Positions 49,162-59,100 of a stretch of 64,000 nucleotides of DNA are shown here, one piece after another. The stretch lies in contig JARBJD010000318.1 in NCBI GenBank assembly GCA_033064195.1, forward strand, positions 18,294 through 82,293. The letters are read 5' to 3'. The position numbers were made by a program, and so were the translations under genes. The notes beneath the pieces are model-generated. The model saw only the letters and a list, made by a program, of their open reading frames with translations. It made no database searches and was not told the origin of the DNA. Origin of the DNA: Blattamonas nauphoetae. Lineage: Eukaryota; Preaxostyla; Oxymonadida. Numbering within the stretch: the first letter of the stretch is position 1; every line of letters starts with the position of its first letter.

Positions 49162-51030
49162 TCAATTTGGGACAATTCCTAAATCTTTGTGCAACGCTTT
49201 CAACGTGTGATTTGGATAATACTCAACAATAGGAACGTCATTGCTGAATCGTAGGACCCACCACGTTGTTGCAGTAGTCGCTAGAATCGGTGCTGGAGGA
49301 TGAGTGAATGTTGTCATATCGCCACCACTTTGACTTGGGTTGTACACATTGTAGTATGTGTCGAGATTGCCTTGATATATTGGTTGTGATCTCAAAGTGA
49401 CCGGAACATTCTGACCTTTAGAACTGATGGAATCATTACAGTTTGTTGGACATCCACTTCTCTGTGTTGAGAAGCACACAAGGAAGTCAGTATTGTCATG
49501 AATTGGTCGCACTCTTGTCATTGTTTCATTTGGATAATTCAGAACACCAGTGAGTTTCTCTTCAACGAGAGAATCTGTGAATGATCGCTCCAAGTCATCA
49601 GGGACAGCTAGGTATGAGTCAAGATTGAGAGTCGATAATGCAAACTGATAAAAGCGAGCTCCAATAGTGGAAGTCGGATTATCCGGATAGTATTTGTTCA
49701 GCAGATTCACACGAAGATCTTTCTGCATTGGATTGTGGAAACAGGTGACTTCATTATCGTAATGACGGAAGAGGAGCATGATATCCTTTGCATTTGTGAG
49801 ATCCATCTGCTGTGTGCAATCAATTCCTTGCGCTGTTGGTGTCTTCTGAAATGGATAGAACGAGATTCTCTCTGCTGGGATCGTTCCTGGACGATTCATG
49901 TACATCTTCCTGAGACTTTCTTTCGCGATTTCTTTCATTTTGTATCCAGCACTCATGCAATAAACGTCATCAACACGATAATCAGTGATGTTTAGTGAAA
50001 TGTACTGGTCCACATATTCTGGTTCTGTCGCGACAACGCCAGCAGAATTAAAGTAGATGTCTTTTGTTACTGCTGGTTGCTGAAACGATTGACCGATTTG
50101 AACAAAGTTCTTGGTGCATGAGGTTACGAGATTGTTCAGAAAGAATGGACGATGTTGAATACAATCGGCTATTGATTTTTTAATTGACGGTGCTGCTGCG
50201 GTTCCAACTACAATTGATGATAGGGTATTTTTAAAAGTGAGTTCAGGATTGACTGGACAGCAAACGAATGCATCTTCATTTATGTGAACACTCAATTTCA
50301 GATCTCCGAAGAGACATTTTGGATAGTCAGTCATTCCTGAGAAAATGAGAAGATCTTCAAGGTTGATTGACACACGAATCGGCACATCAATAGTATCTTT
50401 GAAAACACCAGTGCCAGACGTTGTTGTGAAATCCGATAGTGGAATGTACACCCCGGCAACAGATTCATCGTGAGTCCAAGCATTTTGCCATGGTGTGTGC
50501 GAGTGTTTCCGGTTCTCCAATTGACTCTTTGGTTTGATCAAATTGTAGATGTGTGATTCCATCGACACATCATTGTTTGCTGTGCTAGTGATTCTTTGAT
50601 TGTTGTGAAGAACTGTGAACCTACTAAAGATCGATGCCGAATGTTTGAGTCCGACGAAGATGAATATCCTCTCATTCATGAACGAGCCAATTTTACCTGC
50701 AGTTTGTTTCCAGTTGTTGACTTTCAATGTCGCTGTCATAGTGAAAGTAATGAATGAATCATCAATTTGACAAACATCTTGATTGCCAGTGAGTGGAATG
50801 ATGATCTCTTGTCCTTTGTCGAATCGTGAATTCTCAGATGGTTTCAATTCTTCGATCGAAGTACTGTGTGCGCCATCGTTCAATAGGAAATTAACGTGAT
50901 GTTCAGACATAAGTTGCTGTTGAATTTGACCAATATCATCTCTGGTATACTTGATGCTTCCGGTACTGTTTCCAGTCAATGTTGAGGCTCCATGTCTTTT
51001 GTTGGTCAGATGAGTAATGTGTGAGTTCAT
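49162..51030 (-). CDS. Capsid paralogue 2, probable double-jelly-roll capsid protein (Polinton-like C)
   Basis: 622 residues, whole, ending at TGA. Conserved with copy B across the length. Shared with capsid 1: an early GQEIIIPL/GDEIEVPL strand, ESHIYN...HTPWQNAW...SVAGVYIP, YPKCLFGDLKLSVHINEDAF, a mid-protein LLFRHYDNEVTCFHNP and the ending PPAPILATTATTWWVLR. Two full-size paralogues in tandem suggest either a mixed shell or a division between hexon-like and another large capsomer. The start is set by the T-rich leader (51035-51049) and by identity with B. Confidence 0.7.
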   Translation of the reverse strand: MNSHITHLTNKRHGASTLTGNSTGSIKYTRDDIGQIQQQLMSEHHVNFLLNDGAHSTSIEELKPSENSRFDKGQEIIIPLTGNQDVCQIDDSFITFTMTATLKVNNWKQTAGKIGSFMNERIFIFVGLKHSASIFSRFTVLHNNQRITSTANNDVSMESHIYNLIKPKSQLENRKHSHTPWQNAWTHDESVAGVYIPLSDFTTTSGTGVFKDTIDVPIRVSINLEDLLIFSGMTDYPKCLFGDLKLSVHINEDAFVCCPVNPELTFKNTLSSIVVGTAAAPSIKKSIADCIQHRPFFLNNLVTSCTKNFVQIGQSFQQPAVTKDIYFNSAGVVATEPEYVDQYISLNITDYRVDDVYCMSAGYKMKEIAKESLRKMYMNRPGTIPAERISFYPFQKTPTAQGIDCTQQMDLTNAKDIMLLFRHYDNEVTCFHNPMQKDLRVNLLNKYYPDNPTSTIGARFYQFALSTLNLDSYLAVPDDLERSFTDSLVEEKLTGVLNYPNETMTRVRPIHDNTDFLVCFSTQRSGCPTNCNDSISSKGQNVPVTLRSQPIYQGNLDTYYNVYNPSQSGGDMTTFTHPPAPILATTATTWWVLRFSNDVPIVEYYPNHTLKALHKDLGIVPN

Positions 51031-51034
51031 TTTA

Positions 51035-51049
51035 TCAAAAATTAAAAAG
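51035..51049 (-). promoter_or_regulatory. T-rich capsid-module start motif
   Basis: CTTTTTAATTTTTGA on the coding strand upstream of the ATG at 51030. Confidence 0.45.
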
Positions 51050-51060
51050 TCCTTTTTTAC

Positions 51061-51363
51061 TCATTTCTTTTTCACTTTCATCTTCTTAACTTTCGGTTTC
51101 ATCTTTGCTTCCAATCTCAATATTTCATCTCTGAGTTTGTTCGCAACTGCTGTGTTTCCTTCATTGATTGCTTGTTCATACTGTGCCATCTTTTCTGCAT
51201 GGAGTTGCTGATCCGACTTCACATCTGGTATCATCTCCACACCTGTCTGTGCAATCTTAGAAATCACTGGTCCAACAAAGGGGATGAGATTTAAAAATGG
51301 AGCTCCAATTCTGAGAATGGTTTTGCCGACTCCTGCTAATTTTGATAACCAACCTGGTGTCAT
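51061..51363 (-). CDS. Small amphipathic, Lys-tailed capsid-module protein (pVI-like?), Polinton-like C
   Basis: 100 residues ending at TGA. TPGWLSKLAGVGKTILRIG and LNLIPFVGPVISKIAQTG form a hydrophobic, probably membrane-active N-terminal half; a charged helix and a KVKKMKVKKK tail follow. Very close to 31903-32202 in copy B, which shows selection on the protein in the element lineage. Leader motif at 51369-51382. Confidence 0.5.
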   Translation of the reverse strand: MTPGWLSKLAGVGKTILRIGAPFLNLIPFVGPVISKIAQTGVEMIPDVKSDQQLHAEKMAQYEQAINEGNTAVANKLRDEILRLEAKMKPKVKKMKVKKK

Positions 51364-51368
51364 TTTAC

Positions 51369-51382
51369 TAAAAATAAAAAAA
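51369..51382 (-). promoter_or_regulatory. T-rich capsid-module start motif
   Basis: TTTTTTTATTTTTA on the coding strand before the ATG at 51363. Confidence 0.5.
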
Positions 51383-51394
51383 CTAGATTCACAT

Positions 51395-51727
51395 TTATTT
51401 ACAAACCTTTGAATTGAATCTTTGAATTTGACGACTGAGGTATGTCATCGTTGGAATAGCGAGCATTTTGTGGAGGATCATACTCCTTTGATCTGAGATG
51501 TCCTGTCGTTGTTGCTTTTGTGACTGATTCATTGCTTTATTTTGCTGATATGCATCCATCATTCCTCCTAATCCATGAAGAATTCCTCCTGCAGTTTGTC
51601 CAAATTTACTGTTGGTTTGTGACAGTAATCCGCCTCCGACTTGAAGTAATGAGGGTGCTAATGGTTTGATAAATTGAAAGAATTGTTTGCCGATATTTTT
51701 GAGTTTGTTGAAACTTCCTGGTGCCAT
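51395..51727 (-). CDS. Small Gly/Gln-rich capsid-module protein, Polinton-like C
   Basis: 110 residues. The first 60 residues match 32237-32518 in copy B almost exactly (SFNKLKNIGKQFFQFIKPLA, VGGGLLSQTNSKFGQTAGG). The tail is Gln/Met-rich and unlike B. Amphipathic helix followed by flexible Gly-rich region; role inferred as an internal capsid peptide. Leader motif at 51732-51746. Confidence 0.5.
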   Translation of the reverse strand: MAPGSFNKLKNIGKQFFQFIKPLAPSLLQVGGGLLSQTNSKFGQTAGGILHGLGGMMDAYQQNKAMNQSQKQQRQDISDQRSMILHKMLAIPTMTYLSRQIQRFNSKVCK

Positions 51728-51731
51728 TTTA

Positions 51732-51746
51732 GTAAAAATAAAAAAT
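51732..51746 (-). promoter_or_regulatory. T-rich capsid-module start motif
   Basis: GATTTTTTATTTTTA on the coding strand before the ATG at 51727. Confidence 0.5.
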
Positions 51747-51769
51747 CTAAATCGTTAATTAATCTAACG

Positions 51770-52341
51770 GGGGATTGCCTTCGTCAATGAAATGCCATAG
51801 TTGAGAATGGTGTTGTAAGCTTCATTGTAAGCAATACTCATATCTTTTCCTCCAACAAGGATCTTGAAAATGGTTCGAAAGATTGGGAGAGAATTAATGC
51901 ATGAACATTTTGTTGACAAATCATCCAATTCAATCACGACATCGTTTATTCCTGTTAATGTCGCAATCAGTGCACATAAATCACTTTGGTTCGTGATCAG
52001 TTTCTTCGATGGTTCAATGAGATTATTCAGTAGTTTCTTTTCACAGGCGAATGCATTCTTGTAGACAAGCAGTAGTTGATCTTTGAATGCTGAAATGTTT
52101 GATGTGTATTCTCACGAAGCGGAATTGAGCGGGATTGCATCGGTGCTGATGGATAGGTCTCCAATGGTGGATCATGTATATCTCGTTCATTGGTGCAAAC
52201 ATGATCCATCTCCATCTTTGACCCTCTATGATCTACTCCAGATTTGCTTCGATCTTCAATGATGACATTGTTGGTGATTGACGTTGGAACGGAAGAAGAA
52301 CTTGTGTGTTTTGTAAATTGACAACTTAGAATTGGTTGCAT
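51770..52341 (-). CDS. Capsid-module protein with PSAP motif, Polinton-like C
   Basis: Homologue of 32555-33142, starting MQPILSCQFTKHTSSSSVPT. The PSAP-containing stretch ETYPSAPMQSRSIPLRE is kept although the flanking disordered sequence has diverged. The C-terminal helical part is highly similar to B. This copy looks broken about once. The leader (52349-52366) is the T-rich motif. Confidence 0.45.
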
Positions 52342-52348
52342 CACTTTC

Positions 52349-52366
52349 TATAAAAAATAAAAAACG
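52349..52366 (-). promoter_or_regulatory. T-rich capsid-module start motif
   Basis: GTTTTTTATTTTTTATAG on the coding strand before the ATG at 52341. Confidence 0.45.
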
Positions 52367-52382
52367 ATTATTTATGTTTTAG

Positions 52383-53343
52383 TTAACTGCTTACTCCCAT
52401 GGTCTTGACCAAATGTGCGTATTGAGCGTATTCAGGCATGTAATCATTTTGGTATTTACTGATGTCTTCAGTTCTTGTTTGATATGCTTCACGCGTCAGT
52501 TGATTCACAAGTGTTGAGATGGCAGTAGTATGTCGACCAAGGAAAGTAGTTAAATATTCTGTGTTCTCAATGATATCTAGAAACTGTGGATGAATCTGTT
52601 CCTTAAATGCTTTTCTTGTCTTTAATCTCTGATGTTCTGGATTTGAACTGATGAAATTTTCAACGTAGTCTTCAAGCCATTGATCCCACATCTGTGCTGC
52701 AACTTTTGATTGAATGGAATTGAAAACCATATTGTCAAATACATTGTTGCTGACATCTGCAGGTTTTTCTCGACTTGCACGATAAACCTTCAACGTCTCA
52801 TTCATGAATTCACCAACAGCTTTCTTCATGATTGCATAAGGTTGTTTCGATCGTTGTTCTTGCATTTCTGAGTAACTAATGTCGTGATATGTTGATGGTA
52901 CTTCATATGTTCCAGTTTTAAGAAAATTCTGATGGACAGCTTTGATTTTTCTTCCGTTATCTTGACGAAATTGTGAATATGATGTCTGACGACGTGAATC
53001 TGGCGTTGGATTCATTGAATAATATGTTTCGATGACAGGTCGACTGGGATATGGTGCAAGCATAAAACCATTGGCGGCAATAAGATCTTTGTGTCTTTGT
53101 CGTAGACCATCACATCAGGAACTTTACCATATTTTTCCATTTTCACTTCCCAATTGTGTCCAGTCCTTTCAATATATTCCAATGCTGATGGAACACTACT
53201 GAGTGCAGAATTGAATTTAGTTCGAATGTCATCATCAGCAAAATTTGTTTCATCGCATCTCTGGTTGCCTGTTCATATCTCATTTTCGGTCTCTTCGCCT
53301 GTGCTTTTCTTTGTGGTGGATTGAACTTTATCTTTTCAGTCAT
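52383..53343 (-). pseudogene. Diverged homologue of the DxDxDG structural protein (Polinton-like C)
   Basis: Occupies the same position as 33185-34213 in copy B, outermost in the minus-strand module and divergent from the ATPase. Sequence is strongly diverged; it keeps a basic start (PPQRKAQAKRPKMRYEQATR) and a helical C-terminal half (FMNETLKVYRASREKPADV). It looks broken about twice. Function unknown. Confidence 0.4.
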
Positions 53344-53401
53344 GATGTTTTCATACAAAATAAAAAATGAAAACTACATTTTAAATGCAGATAAATTACA
53401 A

Positions 53402-54322
53402 ATGAAAAGATCAACATCGGCAAAACCTTTGGTTTCGCGGAGGGTGGAACCCTTTTCATTGACAGCATACGTGAATGCTAAATTGAGTGAAGCATCAAAT
53501 AGGAATGTTTCTCATGAAGTCCAATCACAGATTCATCCAGACCTAAATTTCAATCGCAATAGTGTCAATGTCCTCGTTGGAAACAGAGGAAGTGGAAAAA
53601 CATTCAATGCTCTTCGAGAGGTTGCCAAGCTCCAGTCTTGCCTTGGCAAGGTGTCGAACCCGACTAGGGTCGAGAATGTTCAAGTTCGGAATGAACTATT
53701 CCATCTGTTCGTCTTCGTCACTGATAAGAACATTGATCCAACATTCGATAAATTCAAACCAATACTGAACGTTCCTTACGTCAAAGTGAAATATGATGAT
53801 GCACTACCATTTCTCTTGGAACTGTCTCAATCGAAAGCTGCTTATGAAGAAATAATTGACAACCAGTGGCAAGACAGAATTACTGATGAATGCAGAGATG
53901 AACTCTTCGATGCTCTGTACATTGATGACTTCTCAGTGAAGAATCTCCAAACAATTATCCTCCTCGATGACTGTCGTAGAATCCTTGGTGAACGAAGGAC
54001 ATCCAAAAATAGAATGACAATGATGGACTTGTTACTGGAGAATCGACAACCGAAATTCACATTCTTTCTGACGATGCATGAGCTCTTCAGTTTGTCAGCA
54101 GACATGAAGTCAAACATTGATTCGATGTGGATCTTTGGAGGATTCAACAAAGAACGAATCAGTAGAGTGTATCCTCAGTTGAACTCACCAATTGACATTC
54201 GACACTTCTGGAATGTCTATCAACGAAAACAAAAATGTGAAGCAATCATTCTTCGATACAATACTGATGGAGTAGCACTGACTGAGATCAACAAAGATGG
54301 TCTAATCAGAAGGGTCGGATAA
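53402..54322 (+). CDS. Packaging ATPase, A32/FtsK-HerA type (Polinton-like C)
   Basis: About 306 residues from the ATG at 53402 (MKRSTSAKPLV); the frame is open further up to 53321 but overlaps the divergent gene. Walker A: VNVLVGNRGSGKTFNALREV. Walker B: TIILLDDCRR. Downstream FLTMHELFSLSADMKSNIDS and MWIFGGFNKERISRVYPQL are the sensor-type and C-terminal blocks shared with copy B (34370-35179). It would pump element DNA into the preformed shell, as in related viruses. The frame looks whole. Confidence 0.78.
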   Translation: MKRSTSAKPLVSRRVEPFSLTAYVNAKLSEASNRNVSHEVQSQIHPDLNFNRNSVNVLVGNRGSGKTFNALREVAKLQSCLGKVSNPTRVENVQVRNELFHLFVFVTDKNIDPTFDKFKPILNVPYVKVKYDDALPFLLELSQSKAAYEEIIDNQWQDRITDECRDELFDALYIDDFSVKNLQTIILLDDCRRILGERRTSKNRMTMMDLLLENRQPKFTFFLTMHELFSLSADMKSNIDSMWIFGGFNKERISRVYPQLNSPIDIRHFWNVYQRKQKCEAIILRYNTDGVALTEINKDGLIRRVG

Positions 54323-54652
54323 GTCTTGGATGAGATTACCAGCCAGCTCGTCAAGACTTCGAAGCCTCATGCTGAGAGTATCTGTCAACGTGCGAATTGA
54401 TTCTTCAATGTCGGACAATCTCTGATCAATCGAGGATTCACCTATGCTTTCATTACTGACTTTCCTCAGTGCTATCTCACCTCTTATTTTTGTTCTTCGG
54501 TATCCATCAATTTGAATCATCCGATTGAGTTTTTGAGTCGTCAATTCATTCAATTCCTTTCTATTCTTTTCTAAATGTCTCTGAAAGTCGTGAATGTTTG
54601 TGAACTCTTTCTGTTCAGGATCAAATGGTTCTAATATTTTCAGTGATGTCAT
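54302..54652 (-). CDS. Small conserved protein of unknown function, Polinton-like C
   Basis: 116 residues. TQKLNRMIQIDGYRRTKIRG followed by EIALRK matches 35247-35579 in copy B; the C-terminal half is a helix with heptad-like Leu/Ile (IDQRLSDIEESIRTLTDTLS). Here it faces the ATPase and overlaps its end by 21 bp, while in copy B it runs in the ATPase direction, so the module has been flipped between copies. Confidence 0.5.
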   Translation of the reverse strand: MTSLKILEPFDPEQKEFTNIHDFQRHLEKNRKELNELTTQKLNRMIQIDGYRRTKIRGEIALRKVSNESIGESSIDQRLSDIEESIRTLTDTLSMRLRSLDELAGNLIQDLSDPSD

Positions 54653-54765
54653 TTCACTGAAATAAAAACTTCCGAAACAATTTCGAAACTACACCAAATT
54701 AAATTCATTAATGAACTCTGGTGACAAATCATCGACGGAATAAAAATATTCGAAACAGTTTTGAT

Positions 54766-55321
54766 TTAAACTAAATTGAATTCACATATGAACTCAGGAG
54801 TAAAATTGTCAATTGAGTCTGCGTGATATCTCGTGTGTTGAATAGGAACGTACACCACATTCGACAAACTGGTGAGTCCATTCAGTAGAGTAGCTACGAC
54901 ATTTCCGTGTTTGTATTCAATGAATTGTCCAACAAACTGAAACTGTCTTCGCTTCTTCTGAAACTTGGCAACAGTTTTGTTCAGATCAAGGTGGATCAAT
55001 AGTATATTTCCTGGTTTGTATCGCCAAAGCATCTGTGTTGTTTGATGTCGTTGAATGTTCTTCAATTGTTCTTCACAACTGGAGATATACAGTGCTTCAA
55101 TTTCACGATTGTTTTGTGCTTGCTGTGGAGTGAACTTGTTCCAGTAAGCTCGATGCGGAGTCATGTTGTAATAGTTCAACCATCTGATTCATCAATGAAT
55201 GATTGGCCATCTGTGTCGCATTGTCTTGGAATCCGTCTCTGATTGTTCTGATCACTCGATCGACAATTCGATTATGATTTGTGAATGGTGAACTCGTGAA
55301 ATAAGTACTGACTTTCTGCTT
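54766..55321 (-). pseudogene. Incomplete integrase (Polinton-like C)
   Basis: The C-terminal portion of an rve-type integrase similar to 40591-41880: SPFTNHNRIVDRVIRTIRDG, YYNMTPHRAYWNKFTP, LWRYKPGNILLIHLDL and FQKKRRQFQFVGQFIEYKHG. The piece with the first catalytic residues lies outside the element edge and is absent. It looks broken. Beyond its end (54690-54760) a second diverged copy of the last 15 codons is seen, so the 3' end is partly duplicated. Confidence 0.6.
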
Positions 55322-55376
55322 CTTAGGGTATGCCACAAAACCCATCAAATCCACAAAAGTCAAACGTCCAGGATAA
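55322..55376 (+). pseudogene. Fragment of a host ARM-like gene at the edge of copy C
   Basis: The plus strand encodes GYATKPIKSTKVKRPG, matching GYSTKPVQSTKLKCPEK at the end of the ARM-like gene at 60756-61847 (minus). The DNA match is about 50 bp long and stops abruptly where the integrase sequence begins, marking the element/host junction. Confidence 0.55.
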
Positions 55377-55439
55377 ATGGGAAGAACAATGGAAGAGACA
55401 TTCAGCCTTGCAGTGATAGCTTGCGCAAACACCTGTGGG

Positions 55440-56192
55440 AGGAGATGTAGGTGAATCTTTATGAGTTGATCAACTGGTAAAACCGTTTAATGGGCAACTT
55501 TTAGACACATCTTTTAGTGATAAAATTCTTCATCAATTATCACGAAATTATTGAGAAAACATCAAAGGATACGAAAAATCTGAAGAACTGATGCAATATT
55601 ACCGAACCGTCCTCATCACTCAAATATGTTGACTGTCTCTCATCCAAGATCAGATAAAGAGCATGAAGATTAACTACCACTGTCCCAGTCGAGTGTTGTT
55701 GATCCTTCTTTGAACAGCAATGAAGACTGGAGCACACGAGCAGTGTGAACCATTCAGTGTCTTATTCGTCCAGGGAACCTGTTCGGATCATTCTTCACCA
55801 CAGTTTTGGGAAAAGTGTCTGAGAAAAGAGATGAATGAAAAACGACAATACACACCATCTTTGAGCTTGATCGAGACATCTTCTTGACTCAATCAGGATC
55901 TGGGCGATTCAAGAAGAAGATGATTCACGACTTGATCCATTCTCGAATAATTCTACGAAAAAAGATACACGTGAAAAAACTATCATTCAGACCTTATTGT
56001 CATCAGAATCGTCGGCATTTCGAATCACTGAGTTCAGTTTCGTCGAGAGATGATGCTAAAATAGAGATGGAAGAACAAATAAATAAACGAAGAAGGACAG
56101 ACACACACAGGTTAGGGAAGGCAGTAACATTCGAGTTGCGTGATTTTATTCATGTTTGATCAAATCAAATATTGCTCAACTGCCTGTTTCCC
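55440..56192. other. Region without a confident gene
   Basis: Short frames only. On the minus strand 55600-55680 reads NLHALYLILDERQSTYLSDE, which looks coding but cannot be extended. No repeat or RNA recognised. Confidence 0.35.
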
Positions 56193-59100
56193 TTAATTGA
56201 GACAGTCTTCACGATGCTCGTCCATTTCATGAGTGCATGGCTTTGGTGAGAAAGGGTGCTGACAAGGAAGTTGAATGATTCCACGGTTTTGATGGTTTTC
56301 TCCATTCTGATCAGTCAGAGTCAGGTTGATCCCAACAGCTTGGTCGCCTGTCAGCTGGATGAGTGATGATTGGACGGTGGAGAGGGAGGAGACAGTGTTT
56401 GAGTCCAGTTTCACTTCTCCATTCTCGTTCACAACAATCAATCCTTCTTCCAGTGTCGATTGCGACAGATTAAGACTGACGAACGAGAGAAGGAGTGTCT
56501 AGATCGTCGAATACGTTGTTCACCATCTGTCCCTTCCCATCCCTTCTCCTTCTCCGTTGATCTCCACTATCCGAACTGTTGTCTCTCCAACCGAAGACTT
56601 CCACAGTGTGGAGTAGTGCGAGGATTGAACTCGTGCAGGAGAGAGTGAAGGTCGACATCGTAGATTGATGAAGGTGCCTGCGTCGATGAGGAGAGGATGA
56701 CACTCGAACGGAGAGAGGGTGTATTCAATGTTCTTTCCCAGTTCTCTTTGTTCAGTGTGTGAGTATCAGTTCCGAGAAGACGGATCTAAATGGTTGTTCT
56801 GTTCGACATGCACGAAACGAAGAGGCAGTGCTGAACGAGAATCGATCGATGTGAAGTTGCTGTTGGTCATCGTGATGGTGCAAGAAGTGAACGAGAGTGT
56901 GCCAGAGAGGGACGAGAACAGAGACTGGTGAGTCGATTTGGAAGGGACGATGATGGCGAGAGACGAGAACGACAGACTGGACGTTGTGGCATCTTTCGGA
57001 GAATTGACGAAGCAGCCATCCAACGAGAAGGACAGTGTTGACGATTCATCGTTCCCTTCAATGCACAGATCACGCTGCGGCTCGAGTTGAGTCGTTGCAG
57101 TGATCCTCTCCATCACTTTCATCGCGTCAACCGATGCTTCCTTCATTCGGCGCAGTCCCAGTTCGAGCGAGTTGCAGGACATGAAGAAGTGCCCACACTT
57201 CTCAAATCCCTTTCTATCGTCGTCGATCTCAACTGGTCCTTCCAGAGCCACCAGATAGGGAAGCAGAGAGATGTTGGGGCCGGTTGCTGTGTCCTCTCCC
57301 CAAATCGATGATCCCTTCTCACGAGAGAAGCTGTTCTCCCATTTCGTTGATGTCATGGTCTTATCCAGATTCTTTCCAACAACATACACGTCGATCTCGA
57401 TTTCTGTGTCGGTGTTGGAGGAAGGAGAGTCAAAGACGAGGTCTGTCATCAGATAATTGAAGCTGTTGGCCTGAAGTACGGTTGTGTTCACAAATTCGAG
57501 GAAGATCGCGTTCGTTTGGCCTGAACACGTGCAGATCGTGAAAGTGTTGTTGTGGAGAAGGAAGGATGTGGATTCTGTAATGATCGCAGAAATCACACTT
57601 GCCTTCTCGTTCAACGATGCAACACATGTGAAGAATGTCTGGTTCACGTTGAGACTTGAACCCGAGAGAATCTGGATCAGAGTGGATGGGATGTGTGTGG
57701 AGTCTTGTTGTGTGAGTGAACAATTCGACATTTCAAGTGAGCCTGATTGGTATTTCAGAAGAGATGAATGCTGGAAAGTGGAAGGGATTTCGACGAACAG
57801 CTGCTCAATTGACATGTTCGCTCTGATCGTGAAGAGGCTGTTGGGTGTTTCAGATGTCGATGTTTCTTTGATGACAAGATGTTGCTCATTTCCAGCGAGT
57901 GTCGTGCCTTCGGTTAATGTCAGTTCGGCTGAATGGTCGATGGATGTTCTGAATGTCACTGTTTTGTCTGGTGTGTCTCCGATTCTCGAGTGAAAAGCAG
58001 TGAGTGAAGCACATGGATACTCCGAGAAGCCACAAACCGACACATCACACGAATCGTTCGAGATGATCATTTCGTCCCCGAGCGACGAGAAATAGAGGAA
58101 GAGTGTGACAGAAACAGGATGATCTCCTTCTTTCACAGCAAAGTCTGCCAACGAGTCTGAACCCGTTGTCCAGTCAAAGTCTAGAGACGATGAGAGAACT
58201 GATTCTGACAGAGATGGGTGTGAGATGAAGATCAGATTGGTTGTTGCTTTTGGAGACGAGCAGGAAGGGAACGGTTTGGATGAGTGGGTGAGTGTGAACG
58301 TGCTTCCTTCCGAGAGAGTCACATCAAGAACACCAGAGCGCGTGGAAGCTGTGGAGTTGCCGGAGACGAAGGATGTGTTTGAGAGAGTGACTAACTGGGG
58401 GGGGGTTGGATGGTGGCAGACATGATGGAGGAAGATGTGGATGAGGAGAACGATGTGAAGGAGCAGGACGTGATTGTGAGTGAACCGGCTGTGTGGCGAG
58501 TGATCAGCGAGCGAGCGAAAGAGGCGACGGTGGCTTCGAAGGAGAGCGATGAGATGACGAGTATTCCATTTGGGATTCCGAATGATCACCCCACCAACAC
58601 TGAGATTAATCTTTGCTCTATCTCTCCCACAAGCAAGATGGCGTTTGAGTTCGAAGTGATCGTTTCGGACATCTTCGTCTCTTCTTGAATGTTGATCAGT
58701 GTAGAGGCATCTTCACTTGTTCCTCTTCAAATTCCCTTTCCAATCATCTCACAAGCAATTCCAAAATGACCGGACTGGGGAATGTTCTTCCTTTTCTCTC
58801 AATCTTTATCAACTGCACGGCCCAACCACGACCAAATCAACAAGCAACGACGAACCAACTGAAGTCGATGAATCGAATCCCCTCAAATTGGTCTCGTCTG
58901 CCTCGGAGTTGATCTGCGGAAAGTGAGACTAAACAATCTGTGTGGCGAAGGAGGAGCCTGAGATGATGACGAGTGTCCCAGTTGGTGCATCGTTGGACGA
59001 TGGTTCGGGGAACTTGAAAGGGTCGGCGAGATGAGAGGAGCGGAGGACGATATGCAGCACGTGATTGTTGTTGTGACGGACGAGCCAAGTGAAGAGGAGA

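Larger units (their letters stand above)
46980..55321. mobile_element. Polinton-like element, copy C (fossil)
   Basis: Minus-strand capsid module (47003-53343) in the same order as A plus B, a plus-strand packaging ATPase, a small gene now on the minus strand, and an incomplete minus-strand integrase at the right edge. No family B polymerase lies between ATPase and integrase. The capsid 2 protein is highly similar to that of B, and the large capsid frames are whole, so the copy is young; I estimate about three or four breaks, mostly in the outer structural gene and the integrase. The left limit is uncertain: if the primase-helicase and iteron region belong to it, the element starts near 42261 rather than 46980. 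Confidence 0.7.

Noticed and set aside
55103-55432. 109-codon minus frame that seems to give the integrase a new N-terminus
   Set aside because: The upstream half is antisense to a host ARM-like gene end; the frame crosses the element/host junction by chance.
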